From positions 62,001-126,000 of the forward strand of contig CABZVB010000001.1 of the NCBI GenBank assembly GCA_902529115.1: 64,000 nucleotides of DNA. Direction: 5' to 3'. Positions 18,121 to 27,506 of the stretch are shown here, piece by piece; within the stretch, counting starts at the first letter, position 1; every line of letters starts with the position of its first letter. This DNA is from an uncultured Balneola sp. GTDB taxonomy: Bacteria > Bacteroidota > Rhodothermia > Balneolales > Balneolaceae. The notes beneath the pieces are model-generated. The model had not been told where the DNA came from and searched no databases. It saw only the letters and a list, made by a program, of their open reading frames with translations. Position numbers and translations under genes: made by a program.

Positions 18121-20958
18121 TTATAACTGCCTCAATGTTTTTAAATACTCTTTTAAAAAATAGCCTGTATGACTAACACTCATATCCATTATTTCTTCTG
18201 GCGTTCCCTCAGCTACGATTTGTCCACCCTTAAACCCACCATCTGGGCCTACATCAATCACCCAGTCAGCGCTTTTAATCACATCTAAATTATGTTCAAT
18301 AATTATAACCGAGTGCCCTGAATCAACCAATTCATTAAAAGCTTTTAGTAACTTTGCAACATCATCGAAATGTAGACCGGTGGTTGGCTCATCAAAGAAA
18401 TAAATGGTGTGTTCATGACTTGTTTTGGTTAAGAACCGAGCTAGTTTAACCCGTTGAGCTTCTCCTCCAGAAAGGGTTGTGGCACTTTGGCCTAAAGTAA
18501 GGTAGCCTAAGCCCACTTTTTCTAAGGGCTCTAGCTTTTTTACAATATTTGTCTCATCCACAAAAAAGTCAATCGCTTCAGATACGGGCATGTTTAAAAC
18601 TTCTTCAATGCTTTTTCCTCGATACAGTACCTGCAGAATATCTTTTCGGAATCGAGCGCCGTTACACTCCTCACAAATGAGTTCTATATCCGCCATGAAC
18701 TGCATTTCAATTTTTTGAACCCCCTCACCTTGACAGCTTTCGCACCGGCCACCAGGCACATTAAAACTAAAATGACCTGGAGTATAACCCATGATTTTAG
18801 CTTGTCTGCTACGTGCAAAAACATCCCGTATACCATCGAAAGCCTTGGTATAAGTAGCAGGATTGGATCTTGAGGTTCTTCCAATAGGAGATTGATCGAC
18901 CATTTCAACATGATGAACCCTACCAATTCCCGTTAATGATCGGTGGCGGCCTACTGTTTCGTTGTAATTCCCAAAATGCTTTTTAATCCCTTTGTAAACT
19001 GTGTCGTACACAAGGGTCGATTTCCCTGACCCTGAAACTCCTGTTACAACCAGCAATAGTCCTAATGGAATCTTTACGTCCACATTTTTTAGGTTATGTT
19101 CACTAGCGCCCTTTAATTCTAAGAAATGGCCTGAGCCAGGCCTCCTTTTTACAGGCAAAGGAATAACAGCTTGCCCACTTAAGTAACGCCCTGTTAAGGT
19201 AGGTGCATCTAATAGTTGCGGATATTCCCCTTCAAAAACCACTTTACCTCCGTGAATCCCCGCAAAAGGTCCAATGTCAATAATATGATCAGCTGCTCGC
19301 ATCATTTCACTGTCATGTTCAACTACAATAACCGTATTGCCAATGTCTCGTAGCGATTCTAAAATATTAATTAGTCTGTCATTATCTCTAGGGTGCAGAC
19401 CAATGGTAGGCTCATCGAGCACATACAAACTACCTATTAACGAACTTCCTAAAGCGTTTGCTAAGCTTATTCGTTGCGACTCTCCTCCGCTAAGAGTATT
19501 GGCTAATCGATCAAGGGTAAGATACTCTAGGCCAACCTCAACCAAGTATTTTAGTCGTTTTTTTATCTCATATACTAATTGTCCTGCAACGCCTATTTCG
19601 AATTCACTTAGCACAAGCTCACTAAAATATTCTTTTGCATGGCCGATGGTTAATTCCGAGACTTCACCAAGATGCATATCACCTACTCGTATATACTGTG
19701 CGTCTTTTCGAATACGATATCCCTCACATTCTGAGCATCGGCTATACCCCCTATAACGAGCATATAAAATACGCATATGCATTTTATAATTTTGAGATCG
19801 TACCTGGTCAAAAAAGGCATGTATGCCTATATATTCCTCTTTTCCCTTCCATAGAGCTCGCTTAACCTCCTTTGGGAGTTCTTTATAGGGAACATCAATT
19901 GGCCAGCGTTCACGTGCGGCAACCCGGATCAAGTCCCGTAAGTGCTTGGAAAATTTAGGCGAATCAAAAGGTGCGATAGCGTTGTTTCTAATGCTTTTTT
20001 CATGATCTGGGATAACAAGATTTTCATCTATTCCTGCCACCCGACCAAAGCCCTCACATTGAGAACAGGCACCAAATGGATTGTTAAAAGAAAACATTTG
20101 TGGCGTTGGCTCGACAAACTCCATACCATCACGTTCAAAACGCTCGCTAAAGAGTTGTTCTTCTTCTCCACGAACTTTGATAGAGGCCCTACCTAAGCCC
20201 TGTCTAAACGCTGTTTCAAGGGAGTCAACCATGCGAGATCTGGTGGTATCATCAGACTTATTGACCAGCCGATCAACCAATACTCTATAATCACCTGAGC
20301 AATGATTATTGGGTAAGGCTAGAACATTATTATTTTTTAAAGTGGTTAAATCCAATACTTCTTCTGTAGTCAGGTGCAAAAGACGAGTAAACCCTTTTTC
20401 CTTAAGTAATTTTAATTTATCACTAGTGGAATGATTACTATGTTCAGGAATAGGGTATAGTACGTAGAATCGAGCATCTATCTCAAGATGTTCTTCTATA
20501 TGCTTAACCACATCCCCTGGGGTATCTTTGGTTACTAGTTCACCCGATTTTGGACTATAGGTCTTTCCAATACGTGCAAACAATAAGCGCAGATAATCAT
20601 AAATTTCAGTGGTGGTTCCAACCGTTGATCGTGGATTGGATGAGGTGGTTTTTTGTTGAATGGCCATGGCGGGAGAGATGCCATATATATGATCTACTTC
20701 TGGCTTATCTATTCTCTCTAAGAATTGCCTGGCATAACTAGATAAACTTTCCACATATCGTCTTTGCCCTTCTGCATAAATAGTATCAAACGCAAGGCTA
20801 GACTTTCCTGAGCCAGAAACTCCTGTTATAACTGTAAGGCTATTCCGAGGAATTTGAACCCCTATATTTTTCAGATTATGAGTTCGTGCTCCTTGTACAA
20901 CGATAGGTCGCAAGTTTTGTTGGTTATCTTTCTTTTTACTTGTAGCTTGCTTAGGCAC
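18121..20958 (-). CDS. uvrA: Excinuclease ABC subunit UvrA
   Basis: The damage-recognition ATPase of nucleotide excision repair; 945 residues, normal length. Two ABC modules are visible: Walker A GVSGSGKSSLAFDT near residue 47 and GVSGSGKSTLVYDT in the second half, with signatures LSGGESQRI and LSGGEAQRV. Zinc-binding CxxC pairs occur as CSQCEGFG, CSECEGYR, CESCQGEG and CEECNGARF. The C-terminus contains DEPTTGLHFDDV and IIEHNLDVIK. The start at 20958 gives MPKQATSKKKDNQ before the conserved region. Confidence 0.97.
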   Translation of the reverse strand: MPKQATSKKKDNQQNLRPIVVQGARTHNLKNIGVQIPRNSLTVITGVSGSGKSSLAFDTIYAEGQRRYVESLSSYARQFLERIDKPEVDHIYGISPAMAIQQKTTSSNPRSTVGTTTEIYDYLRLLFARIGKTYSPKSGELVTKDTPGDVVKHIEEHLEIDARFYVLYPIPEHSNHSTSDKLKLLKEKGFTRLLHLTTEEVLDLTTLKNNNVLALPNNHCSGDYRVLVDRLVNKSDDTTRSRMVDSLETAFRQGLGRASIKVRGEEEQLFSERFERDGMEFVEPTPQMFSFNNPFGACSQCEGFGRVAGIDENLVIPDHEKSIRNNAIAPFDSPKFSKHLRDLIRVAARERWPIDVPYKELPKEVKRALWKGKEEYIGIHAFFDQVRSQNYKMHMRILYARYRGYSRCSECEGYRIRKDAQYIRVGDMHLGEVSELTIGHAKEYFSELVLSEFEIGVAGQLVYEIKKRLKYLVEVGLEYLTLDRLANTLSGGESQRISLANALGSSLIGSLYVLDEPTIGLHPRDNDRLINILESLRDIGNTVIVVEHDSEMMRAADHIIDIGPFAGIHGGKVVFEGEYPQLLDAPTLTGRYLSGQAVIPLPVKRRPGSGHFLELKGASEHNLKNVDVKIPLGLLLVVTGVSGSGKSTLVYDTVYKGIKKHFGNYNETVGRHRSLTGIGRVHHVEMVDQSPIGRTSRSNPATYTKAFDGIRDVFARSRQAKIMGYTPGHFSFNVPGGRCESCQGEGVQKIEMQFMADIELICEECNGARFRKDILQVLYRGKSIEEVLNMPVSEAIDFFVDETNIVKKLEPLEKVGLGYLTLGQSATTLSGGEAQRVKLARFLTKTSHEHTIYFFDEPTTGLHFDDVAKLLKAFNELVDSGHSVIIIEHNLDVIKSADWVIDVGPDGGFKGGQIVAEGTPEEIMDMSVSHTGYFLKEYLKTLRQL

Positions 20959-21245
20959 TCGCTCTGATTCACTCCTGATACTATGCTAATTATTCAATCC
21001 TAAAAGATAGCATTTTCATTGGCCTTATCTAAGCTATTTGTAGGGATTTTATTACGGCTTTTTCAATATTTTCAGAAAGTATAACCATGCTGATTTCCGT
21101 TCAAATCTAAAAAAATGCCTCCCCTTCATGTAAATCCTAACAGGATATATGGTTATAATTCAAACGACATAATACTTCTAGTTTTGGTGATTGATGTTAT
21201 TTTTTACGTAATTCTATGCATTAAACAAAAATAAAGGGCGCAGCT

Positions 21246-22694
21246 ATGAAGAGAAAAGATTTTTTAACGACGGTTGGATTAGCAGGAGCAGGGTTTAGCA
21301 TTGTTCCTCGTCATGTTTTAGGCGGAAAAGGCTTTATTGCACCGAGCGATACTTTATATATCGGGGCCATCGGGGCCGGTGGCCGAGGAAATGATAACCT
21401 TCGCCAATTAGCACTACACCCAAATGTAACTGTATCTGTTCTGTGCGACGTAGATGACCGAATGGTAAGCCGTGCAAAGGAAGCTTATCCAAGCGCCCCC
21501 TTTTATAAGGATTATAGAAAAATGTTGGAGGCGCACGAATCCGATATCGATGCCGTGGTAGTTTCATCCCCAGACCATAACCATGCGGTGCAGACGATGG
21601 ACGCAATTCAACGGGGTATGCACGTCTATGTAGAAAAACCTTTAACCCATGATATTTATGAAGCTCGAATGGTGACTGAGGCTGCTAAAGAATATAAAGT
21701 AGTCACACAAATGGGTAATTATGGCTCTTCAGGGGACGGGGTTCGGCAAATGAAAGAATGGTTACAGGCAGGTATTATTGGGCAAGCACATACAGTCTAC
21801 GTTTGGACTAATCGTCCCGTTTGGCCTCAAGGGATTAGTTGGCCGACAAGTCCTGCACCAGTACCTGATGGCTTGGATTGGGATTTATGGTTAGGGACGG
21901 CGCCATACAAGGAATATGTAGAGGGTCTTGCCCCCTTTAACTGGAGAGGCTGGTCGGATTATGGAACTGGCGCGCTTGGGGATATGGGGTGCCACTTAAT
22001 GGAGACTCCGTTTAATGTGCTTGATCTCAGCTATCCAGACCGGGTAGAGTGTAGTGTTGGGGCGGTGTATGTTGACGAATTCCGCCGAGGAGAGTTTCTC
22101 GAAGGGTTTCCTCCGTCTTCTCATGTAGTTTTACGTTTTCCCTATCAAAATGGGGATTTTATAAAGCTCCACTGGATGGATGGAGGTATTCAACCGGCAA
22201 GACCCGAAGAATTAGAACCTAATGAGCTCATGGGCGATGGAGGAAACGGGATTCTTATTATAGGTAATCGCGGTAAAATGATGTGCGACACTTATGGTAA
22301 AAACCCTCGATTGCTACCCTCGAGAATAAACGAACATGTACAAGTACCCCAAACTCTCCCCCGTGTTCCAGAAGGACACCATCATCAATGGGTGAATGCT
22401 TGTTTAGCTGGGTATGGAGAACATGAATTAAGCTCCTCTTTTGATATCGCAGGCCCACTTACCGAAAGTGTGCTTATGGGTAATTTGGCTATACGGAGCT
22501 ATGACTATAAAGAAGAATATAAGGAAACTTACACCGAAGAAGGTGTAGATATGGAAAGAATGAGAACTTTCTACCCTGGTCGGGGTATTCAGCTTTTATG
22601 GGATGGCCCTTCCATGAAAGTAACTAACTTCGAGCCAGCCAATACCTTTGTTCGTAGAAAATACCGAGACGGTTGGGGTACTGGAACGCTCTAA
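21246..22694 (+). CDS. Gfo/Idh/MocA family oxidoreductase with export signal
   Basis: A 482-residue NAD(P)-dependent oxidoreductase family protein. The N-terminus MKRKDFLTTVGLAGAGFSIVPRHVLGG is a Tat-type leader lacking the strict RR pair (KRKDF). The Rossmann fold starts at LYIGAIGAGGRGNDN (GxGGRG), with ADVD-like CDVDDRMV, SSPDHNHAVQTMDAIQRG and the catalytic-site motif VYVEKPLTHDIYEA. The C-terminal part contains GALGDMGCHLMETPF, a conserved active-site helix of this subgroup. Substrates are sugars or glycosides in most relatives. It converges on the PQQ-type dehydrogenase with a 4-nt overlap. Confidence 0.88.
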   Translation: MKRKDFLTTVGLAGAGFSIVPRHVLGGKGFIAPSDTLYIGAIGAGGRGNDNLRQLALHPNVTVSVLCDVDDRMVSRAKEAYPSAPFYKDYRKMLEAHESDIDAVVVSSPDHNHAVQTMDAIQRGMHVYVEKPLTHDIYEARMVTEAAKEYKVVTQMGNYGSSGDGVRQMKEWLQAGIIGQAHTVYVWTNRPVWPQGISWPTSPAPVPDGLDWDLWLGTAPYKEYVEGLAPFNWRGWSDYGTGALGDMGCHLMETPFNVLDLSYPDRVECSVGAVYVDEFRRGEFLEGFPPSSHVVLRFPYQNGDFIKLHWMDGGIQPARPEELEPNELMGDGGNGILIIGNRGKMMCDTYGKNPRLLPSRINEHVQVPQTLPRVPEGHHHQWVNACLAGYGEHELSSSFDIAGPLTESVLMGNLAIRSYDYKEEYKETYTEEGVDMERMRTFYPGRGIQLLWDGPSMKVTNFEPANTFVRRKYRDGWGTGTL

Positions 22695-23806
22695 ACACCC
22701 TCTACACGAAATATACCCTGACCCGTAACGCCCACATAGATATATCCATCAGGCCCCTGTTTTATACTTCGCACGCGGCCAATCCCTTGAAGCACCTCAG
22801 TTCTACTTATAATGCTATTTCCATTAAGCTGAAGCAACTCTACTAATCCGAATTTCAAGGAGCCTACTAGTAAATGTCCTTTCCAGTCGGGGTATCGATC
22901 ACTGGTGACAAAAGTCATTCCTGATGGCGCAATCGAAGGCACCCAATAATGAATAGGCTGCTGCATCCCTTCACGTACCGTATCTTCGGCAAAAGGGGTG
23001 CCATTATAATTTATTCCATAGCTGATGACCGGCCATCCATAATTTTTTCCTGGCTCTATAATATTCAATTCATCCCCCCCTCGCGGGCCATGTTCATGGG
23101 CCCACATTTGTCCTGTCACTGGGTGTCGTTCCATGCCTTGTTGGTTTCGATGTCCGTATGAGTATACTGCTTCAATCGCGTCAGTATTCCCAAAGAAGGG
23201 GTTATCCTGAGGGATGCTTCCATCGTCGTTTATTCGATATACTTTTCCTCCATCGATAGAAAGACTTTGGGGGTTTACATCTCTATTCCCGCGATCTCCA
23301 ATGGTGAAATAAAGTGTTCCATCGGTTCCAAATTCCAAACGACTGCCATAATGTACACCTCTTCTACTGTTTGGTGTAGCCTTGTATAAAGTTTCTACCT
23401 CTTCTAAACCACTGCCCCCTAATTTTGCTCGAATTATTTTGGTATTTGCGCCCTCTCCCTCTCCTGAAGTAGATGAATAGCTAAAATAAACCCATCCATT
23501 TTTTGAATGATTAGGATGTGCTTGAACATCTAAAAACCCGCCTTGACGCTCAGGAAAGAGGTCTCCAAATACTTCGGTAAATTCCGCTACAATTTCGCCA
23601 TCCTGCACTACGTACAAAATTCCTGACCGATCGGTCACCAATAATTCACCACTAGATAACCATTCCATCCCCCAAGGCACCTCAATGCCACTAACATAAC
23701 TGGTAAAGGTATACTCATTTTGCGCTTTTGGGGTGGGGGTGGCCGCGCATGAAAGACAAAATAAAAGGGCAAAAGCCAAAGGATAAAAATAAGTCTTCTT
23801 TAACAT
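22691..23806 (-). CDS. PQQ-dependent sugar dehydrogenase, lipoprotein
   Basis: A 371-residue soluble glucose/aldose dehydrogenase-type six-bladed propeller. The lipoprotein signal ends FCLSC (Cys20). Family features: VPWGMEWLSSGELLVTDRSG, FPERQGGFLDVQAHP, KIIRAKL, SRLEFGTDGTLYFTIGDRG, GKVYRINDDGSIPQDNPF, YSYGHRNQQGMERHPVTGQMWAHEHGP and NYGWPVISYG. These enzymes oxidise aldoses in the periplasm with PQQ; no pqq synthesis genes lie in the window. It is convergent with the Gfo/Idh gene. Confidence 0.9.
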   Translation of the reverse strand: MLKKTYFYPLAFALLFCLSCAATPTPKAQNEYTFTSYVSGIEVPWGMEWLSSGELLVTDRSGILYVVQDGEIVAEFTEVFGDLFPERQGGFLDVQAHPNHSKNGWVYFSYSSTSGEGEGANTKIIRAKLGGSGLEEVETLYKATPNSRRGVHYGSRLEFGTDGTLYFTIGDRGNRDVNPQSLSIDGGKVYRINDDGSIPQDNPFFGNTDAIEAVYSYGHRNQQGMERHPVTGQMWAHEHGPRGGDELNIIEPGKNYGWPVISYGINYNGTPFAEDTVREGMQQPIHYWVPSIAPSGMTFVTSDRYPDWKGHLLVGSLKFGLVELLQLNGNSIISRTEVLQGIGRVRSIKQGPDGYIYVGVTGQGIFRVEGV

Positions 23807-23912
23807 ATCAGTGGTGGTTAAGAGTGGATATATAAGTTAAACTACGATAGAGTTGATTCAGTTACAGAACATTACTACGGCTTTTGCAAGCTTTTCTGCA
23901 AGATATTTGTAT

Positions 23913-24371
23913 CTAACGATAAAGAAATTGCCGAAGTTCATCCGTATTCATAAATCCTGTGCGCCGCTTCAATTGATTGCCATTAGGATCTAATACTAAC
24001 GTGCCAGGAAAAACATAGATCCCTTGCCGCTGAGCCCATGTTCTGGAACTTAATTCTTGACCTTGAAATCGAATGGGTACATCGGCATTTCCATTCACCT
24101 TAACAGGGATATATCCTGCGTCTAACACCGCCCGAACCGTAATGTCTGGATATACTTCCCGCTCCATGGCCCTACAGTATTTACACCCATCTTCGTATAC
24201 ATCAACCAGAACCAATTTATCAGAATCTCTGGCTTCTTGCAATCCAGCGTCCAGGCTACGCCAATCGGGTGCGTTTTGGATTTCTACAGGGACCGTTTTC
24301 TGGATAGCATTATAAATAAAAACACCTAAAAACGCCCCTAAAACAATAGCAATAACAGATTTTTTAGTCAT
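23913..24371 (-). CDS. Membrane-anchored thioredoxin-fold protein
   Basis: A 152-residue protein with an N-terminal membrane anchor (SVIAIVLGAFLGVFIYNAI, residues 5-23) followed by a periplasmic thioredoxin domain. The redox site CKYC is at 63-66 within VLVDVYEDGCKYCRAMEREVY, and the cis-Pro region is YVFPGTLVLDPNG. It resembles the thioredoxin_7/DUF255-like thiol reductases. It is divergent from the small HTH cassette (85-bp gap). The partner is unknown. Confidence 0.8.
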   Translation of the reverse strand: MTKKSVIAIVLGAFLGVFIYNAIQKTVPVEIQNAPDWRSLDAGLQEARDSDKLVLVDVYEDGCKYCRAMEREVYPDITVRAVLDAGYIPVKVNGNADVPIRFQGQELSSRTWAQRQGIYVFPGTLVLDPNGNQLKRRTGFMNTDELRQFLYR

Positions 24372-24456
24372 TACAATCTTTTCTTGACCTCAATTTTGTC
24401 CAATTATAATAGTATCTTTAGCATAATCAATAGTACAAAATATGGACAATTGATAC

Positions 24457-24690
24457 ATGAAAAATTCTGTAATTGAGCACTATAAACTTGGAAGCGTACA
24501 GGTAACAGTAAGCGCCTCAGAGCGACCCAACAAATATATAGTACATTGCTCTGATGGTGAATTTACTTCGAAATTTACCGTTAATGAGTATGAATTTAAA
24601 CACTATAGGCGACTCATGAATCAACGTATTACCGAAGCATTTAATCAAGCGAATAGCCCTCAATCTAAATCAGAATCCAACCATGCCTAA
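24457..24690 (+). CDS. Small hypothetical protein upstream of HTH regulator
   Basis: A 77-residue protein I do not recognise. It has a strand-rich first half (GSVQVTVSASERPNKYIVHC, FTSKFTVNEYEFKHY) and a charged helical, then Ser-rich tail. Its last 8 nt overlap the start of the HTH gene (ATGCCTAA), so the two are almost certainly translated together. The coupling argues that the ORF is real. Confidence 0.6.
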   Translation: MKNSVIEHYKLGSVQVTVSASERPNKYIVHCSDGEFTSKFTVNEYEFKHYRRLMNQRITEAFNQANSPQSKSESNHA

Positions 24691-25117
24691 GCAAATTGGC
24701 AATTTAATACTCTATTCGATTGACGACCTTCATGAGAAACTAGGCGTTTCTAAACTAACTTTACGCTCTTATCTCCGAACAGGTCGTATTAGGGGCCGTA
24801 AACTAGGAGTCAGCTGGTATGTTACTGAAGAATCGCTGCAAGAGTACTTCAACGCACCCGAAAGACGACCCAGGGAAGTGGAGAGGGCCAACAAATCAAA
24901 TACCCACAATTACCGGTACATTATACAAGGTATAAATGATTTGGTTAGTGAAACCGAAGAATGCGAAACTCGTTCCGAAGTAATTGAGCTGCTTCAACAA
25001 CAGGCTATTCTAAGTTTATTTCAAGTGAAAGTTATAAAGCGTAATAGCAAAGAAGTAGTTCAGATTGTAAAGGCTCGTGATTTCATTGAGCAATATGGAA
25101 AAAAGAAAGATGGCTAA
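24683..25117 (+). CDS. Helix-turn-helix (excisionase/MerR-like) DNA-binding protein
   Basis: A 144-residue protein with an N-terminal winged HTH of the HTH_17/AlpA-excisionase type: YSIDDLHEKLGVSKLTLRSYLRTGRIRGRKLGVSWYVTEESLQEYF (residues 11-56). The rest is charged with a predicted helical segment (ETRSEVIELLQQQAILSLFQVKVI). No integrase or phage genes are nearby, so a transcription-factor role is more likely than excision. It overlaps the 77-residue gene by 8 nt at its start and a possible 28-residue ORF by 8 nt at its end. Confidence 0.78.
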   Translation: MPKQIGNLILYSIDDLHEKLGVSKLTLRSYLRTGRIRGRKLGVSWYVTEESLQEYFNAPERRPREVERANKSNTHNYRYIIQGINDLVSETEECETRSEVIELLQQQAILSLFQVKVIKRNSKEVVQIVKARDFIEQYGKKKDG

Positions 25118-25196
25118 GAAACAAAGTTTTAAGCCTATTAGACTGATTCGTATTACCCCGGTTGGGTCGACCTGTTTCAAAAATAATGTTGTGTGA
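25110..25196 (+). CDS. Possible 28-residue basic peptide coupled to the HTH gene
   Basis: The HTH gene ends ATGGCTAA, which gives an ATG overlapping its stop by 8 nt, exactly the geometry of the preceding gene pair. The ORF encodes MAKKQSFKPIRLIRITPVGS and then TCFKNNVV before TGA. It is basic and short. Repetition of the overlap geometry is the only support; no homologue is recalled. Confidence 0.25.
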   Translation: MAKKQSFKPIRLIRITPVGSTCFKNNVV

Positions 25197-25212
25197 TAAT
25201 ATTACGAGCAGT

Positions 25213-25794
25213 TTATTCCTTTCTCTTACGATTCAAAAAGCCATGGACACGAATGATACTGGCAATGGTTTTAGCGTCATTAATTTCACCGCTATGAATC
25301 ATGCTTATTGCTTCGTCAAATGGAACTCTGTACACGCTCAAGAATTCATCTTGATCCATATTCTGTTCTCCTTGGATAAGCCCTTCGGCTAGATATATAT
25401 GAATAATTTCATCTGCATAGCCAACGGCTGGATAAAAATGACCAATGTAGGTCCACATCTCAGCGCAATAACCTGTTTCTTCGCCCAGTTCTCTGCTCGC
25501 CGTGCTAAGCGGGTCTTCCTCGGGATCGATTTTTCCTGCAGGAACTTCCCAAAATAATTGTTGGACCGGATACCGAAATTGCTGAATAAGTACACAATCT
25601 CCATTATTAAACACAGGTACTACTGCGCAAGCACCTGGGTGCTCTATCCATTCCCTTCGGCCGGCACTAGCATTTGGGAGGATGGCCTCGTCTTTATATA
25701 CATGTAAAAGTTCTCCTGAAAACACCTTTTCACTGTGATTCTTTTGTTCGACAAGATGGCCACTTAGCCATAGATTTGAGGTGTGTTTTTTCAT
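25213..25794 (-). CDS. NUDIX hydrolase (ADP-ribose pyrophosphatase-like)
   Basis: A 193-residue NUDIX protein. The box GKIDPEEDPLSTASRELGEETG (87-108) fits Gx5Ex7REUxEExGU. The context FRYPVQQLFWEVPAGKID and a long N-terminal beta domain (VFSGELLHVYKDEAILPNAS) match the ADP-ribose pyrophosphatase/NudF group, which hydrolyses ADP-ribose to AMP and ribose-5-phosphate. The exact nucleotide is not proven. It is divergent from the phosphatidyltransferase gene (63 bp). Confidence 0.88.
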   Translation of the reverse strand: MKKHTSNLWLSGHLVEQKNHSEKVFSGELLHVYKDEAILPNASAGRREWIEHPGACAVVPVFNNGDCVLIQQFRYPVQQLFWEVPAGKIDPEEDPLSTASRELGEETGYCAEMWTYIGHFYPAVGYADEIIHIYLAEGLIQGEQNMDQDEFLSVYRVPFDEAISMIHSGEINDAKTIASIIRVHGFLNRKRKE

Positions 25795-25857
25795 GTGGCT
25801 TTATCGAGGGATTGGTTTTAACTTAGGCTTAAATAATATCGTAATAAAAACTGGGGC

Positions 25858-26448
25858 TTGTCGGTTCAAAATAACATAGATGGAAGAAAAATAGAGGTTA
25901 GTGGAAAGCTTTTTACCATCTCCAATTTTATATCATTTTCTCGAATATTTATTGTAATACCGGTTGTCTATCGCCACTACATCAATGGGTACTCAGTTGA
26001 TGCAATTATAATTTTATTAATTGGCTATGGGATTATTTCAGACTATCTAGATGGATTTGTTGCACGTAAAACCAACACTATTTCAGAAATAGGTAAGATG
26101 ATTGATCCAATCTCTGATAAGATTGCAGCGGGATTATTATTTATTTATACCGTTGTTATTGGTTGGATTCCTTTTTGGTTCTTGTGGCTATTCATTGCCC
26201 GGGATATATTAATTTTGATTGGCTCTTCATTTATCAAATTACGATATGGAAAGGTGGCAATGAGTACTATTTCGGGTAAAATATCGGTAAATGTCATCTC
26301 GCTTTACTGGATATCTATATTCTTTTTTAGGTCGGCCTCCCTCGCACACACTATTTTACTATGGGCATCGGTAGCCATCATGTTGTTTTCATTTATTATG
26401 TATCTTTTACGCTATAGAAATATAATGAACGGCGCTCGTTTTAATTAA
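25858..26448 (+). CDS. CDP-alcohol phosphatidyltransferase (PgsA-like)
   Basis: A 196-residue inner-membrane enzyme that condenses a CDP-diacylglycerol head with an alcohol. The CDP-alcohol motif D-G-x2-A-R-x8-G-x3-D-x3-D is complete: D65 G66, A69 R70, G79, D83, D87 (DYLDGFVARKTNTISEIGK). About five to six helices follow. Phosphatidylglycerophosphate synthase is the commonest function for this size, but other alcohols are possible. The start codon is TTG with a GGGG just upstream; no ATG exists before the motif. ftsY follows after 10 bp. Confidence 0.8.
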   Translation: MSVQNNIDGRKIEVSGKLFTISNFISFSRIFIVIPVVYRHYINGYSVDAIIILLIGYGIISDYLDGFVARKTNTISEIGKMIDPISDKIAAGLLFIYTVVIGWIPFWFLWLFIARDILILIGSSFIKLRYGKVAMSTISGKISVNVISLYWISIFFFRSASLAHTILLWASVAIMLFSFIMYLLRYRNIMNGARFN

Positions 26449-26458
26449 CGGTAGGAAT

Positions 26459-27412
26459 ATGGGGTTTTTAGAAAAATTTGGACTTAAAAAAAACACTCCT
26501 TTGGAGAAGGGGGTTGAAGAAAGCAGGAATGGATTGTTAAGCAAACTTGGGAAGGTCATCGCCGGAAAAGGTCAAATTGACGATGCCATTCTAGATGAAC
26601 TCGAAGAAGTCTTAATAGCCTCCGACGTCGGGGTAAAAACAACCCTCGATATTATACGACGCTTAGAAGAACGAGTCTCTCGGGATAAATATGTTAATAA
26701 AGAAGAATTAAATACAATGCTTCGCGACGAGATTATTGGTCTGCTAATAAAAACCCCCTTCGACGGTTCCGCCGATTTTGATGCACAATTCCCAGAGATT
26801 CCTCATGTAATTTTAATGGTTGGAGTAAATGGAGTAGGCAAAACAACCACTATAGGAAAGTTAGCTCATCGGTATAAATCAGCCGGTAAGTCAGTACTTC
26901 TGGGCGCAGCTGACACCTTTCGTGCTGCTGCTGTAGATCAACTTAAAATTTGGAGTGAGCGGGCCGGTGTGCCTATTATTGAACAGGGGCAGAATGCTGA
27001 CCCTGCGGCTGTTGCTTTTGATACCGTGGCCGCAGCTAAAGCGAGAGGGGCGGATGTTAGTATTATCGACACAGCGGGCCGACTGCACAATAAAAAGGCA
27101 TTAATGGATGAGCTATCCAAAATAAAACGCGTTCTCTCTAAAGTAGTCTCTAACGCCCCGCACGAAGTTTTATTGGTGCTAGACGCATCCACCGGTCAAA
27201 ACGCTCTTCAACAAGCGCGGGCCTTTACAGAAGCTGTAGATATTACTGGCTTGGTCTTAACCAAGCTCGATGGTACAGCCAAGGGAGGAATTGTCCTAGG
27301 AGTTTCTCACGAATTATCCGTTCCAGTTAAATATATTGGGCTAGGAGAGGACATCGAAAGTTTACAAGTATTTGATAAAGAGGCCTTTGTTTATGCTTTA
27401 TTCGGTAAATAA
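26459..27412 (+). CDS. ftsY: Signal recognition particle receptor FtsY
   Basis: The SRP receptor GTPase that docks Ffh-bound ribosomes to the membrane; 317 residues, without the long acidic A domain of E. coli FtsY. The N-terminal NG-domain helix bundle leads to the P-loop GVNGVGKTTTIGKLAHRY, then ADTFRAAAVDQLKIW, IDTAGRLHNKKALMDEL, LTKLDGTAKGG and IGLGEDIESLQVFD. It pairs with ffh at 51-52.5 kb. It sits 10 bp after the phosphatidyltransferase gene. Confidence 0.96.
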   Translation: MGFLEKFGLKKNTPLEKGVEESRNGLLSKLGKVIAGKGQIDDAILDELEEVLIASDVGVKTTLDIIRRLEERVSRDKYVNKEELNTMLRDEIIGLLIKTPFDGSADFDAQFPEIPHVILMVGVNGVGKTTTIGKLAHRYKSAGKSVLLGAADTFRAAAVDQLKIWSERAGVPIIEQGQNADPAAVAFDTVAAAKARGADVSIIDTAGRLHNKKALMDELSKIKRVLSKVVSNAPHEVLLVLDASTGQNALQQARAFTEAVDITGLVLTKLDGTAKGGIVLGVSHELSVPVKYIGLGEDIESLQVFDKEAFVYALFGK

Positions 27413-27506
27413 TGTCAAAAATGTCTCTTGACCCTTTTGATTTATAGGTTGTTTAATGCCGTCTAACTGTGTTCATTTTTTAGTTTTTATAGCCTTCAAC
27501 AGTAAA

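Noticed and set aside
19337-19756. 139-codon + strand ORF
   Set aside because: Antisense shadow within uvrA.
24683-25117. Excisionase of an integrated element
   Set aside because: No integrase, att-like repeats or phage genes nearby; the HTH fold is shared by many ordinary regulators.
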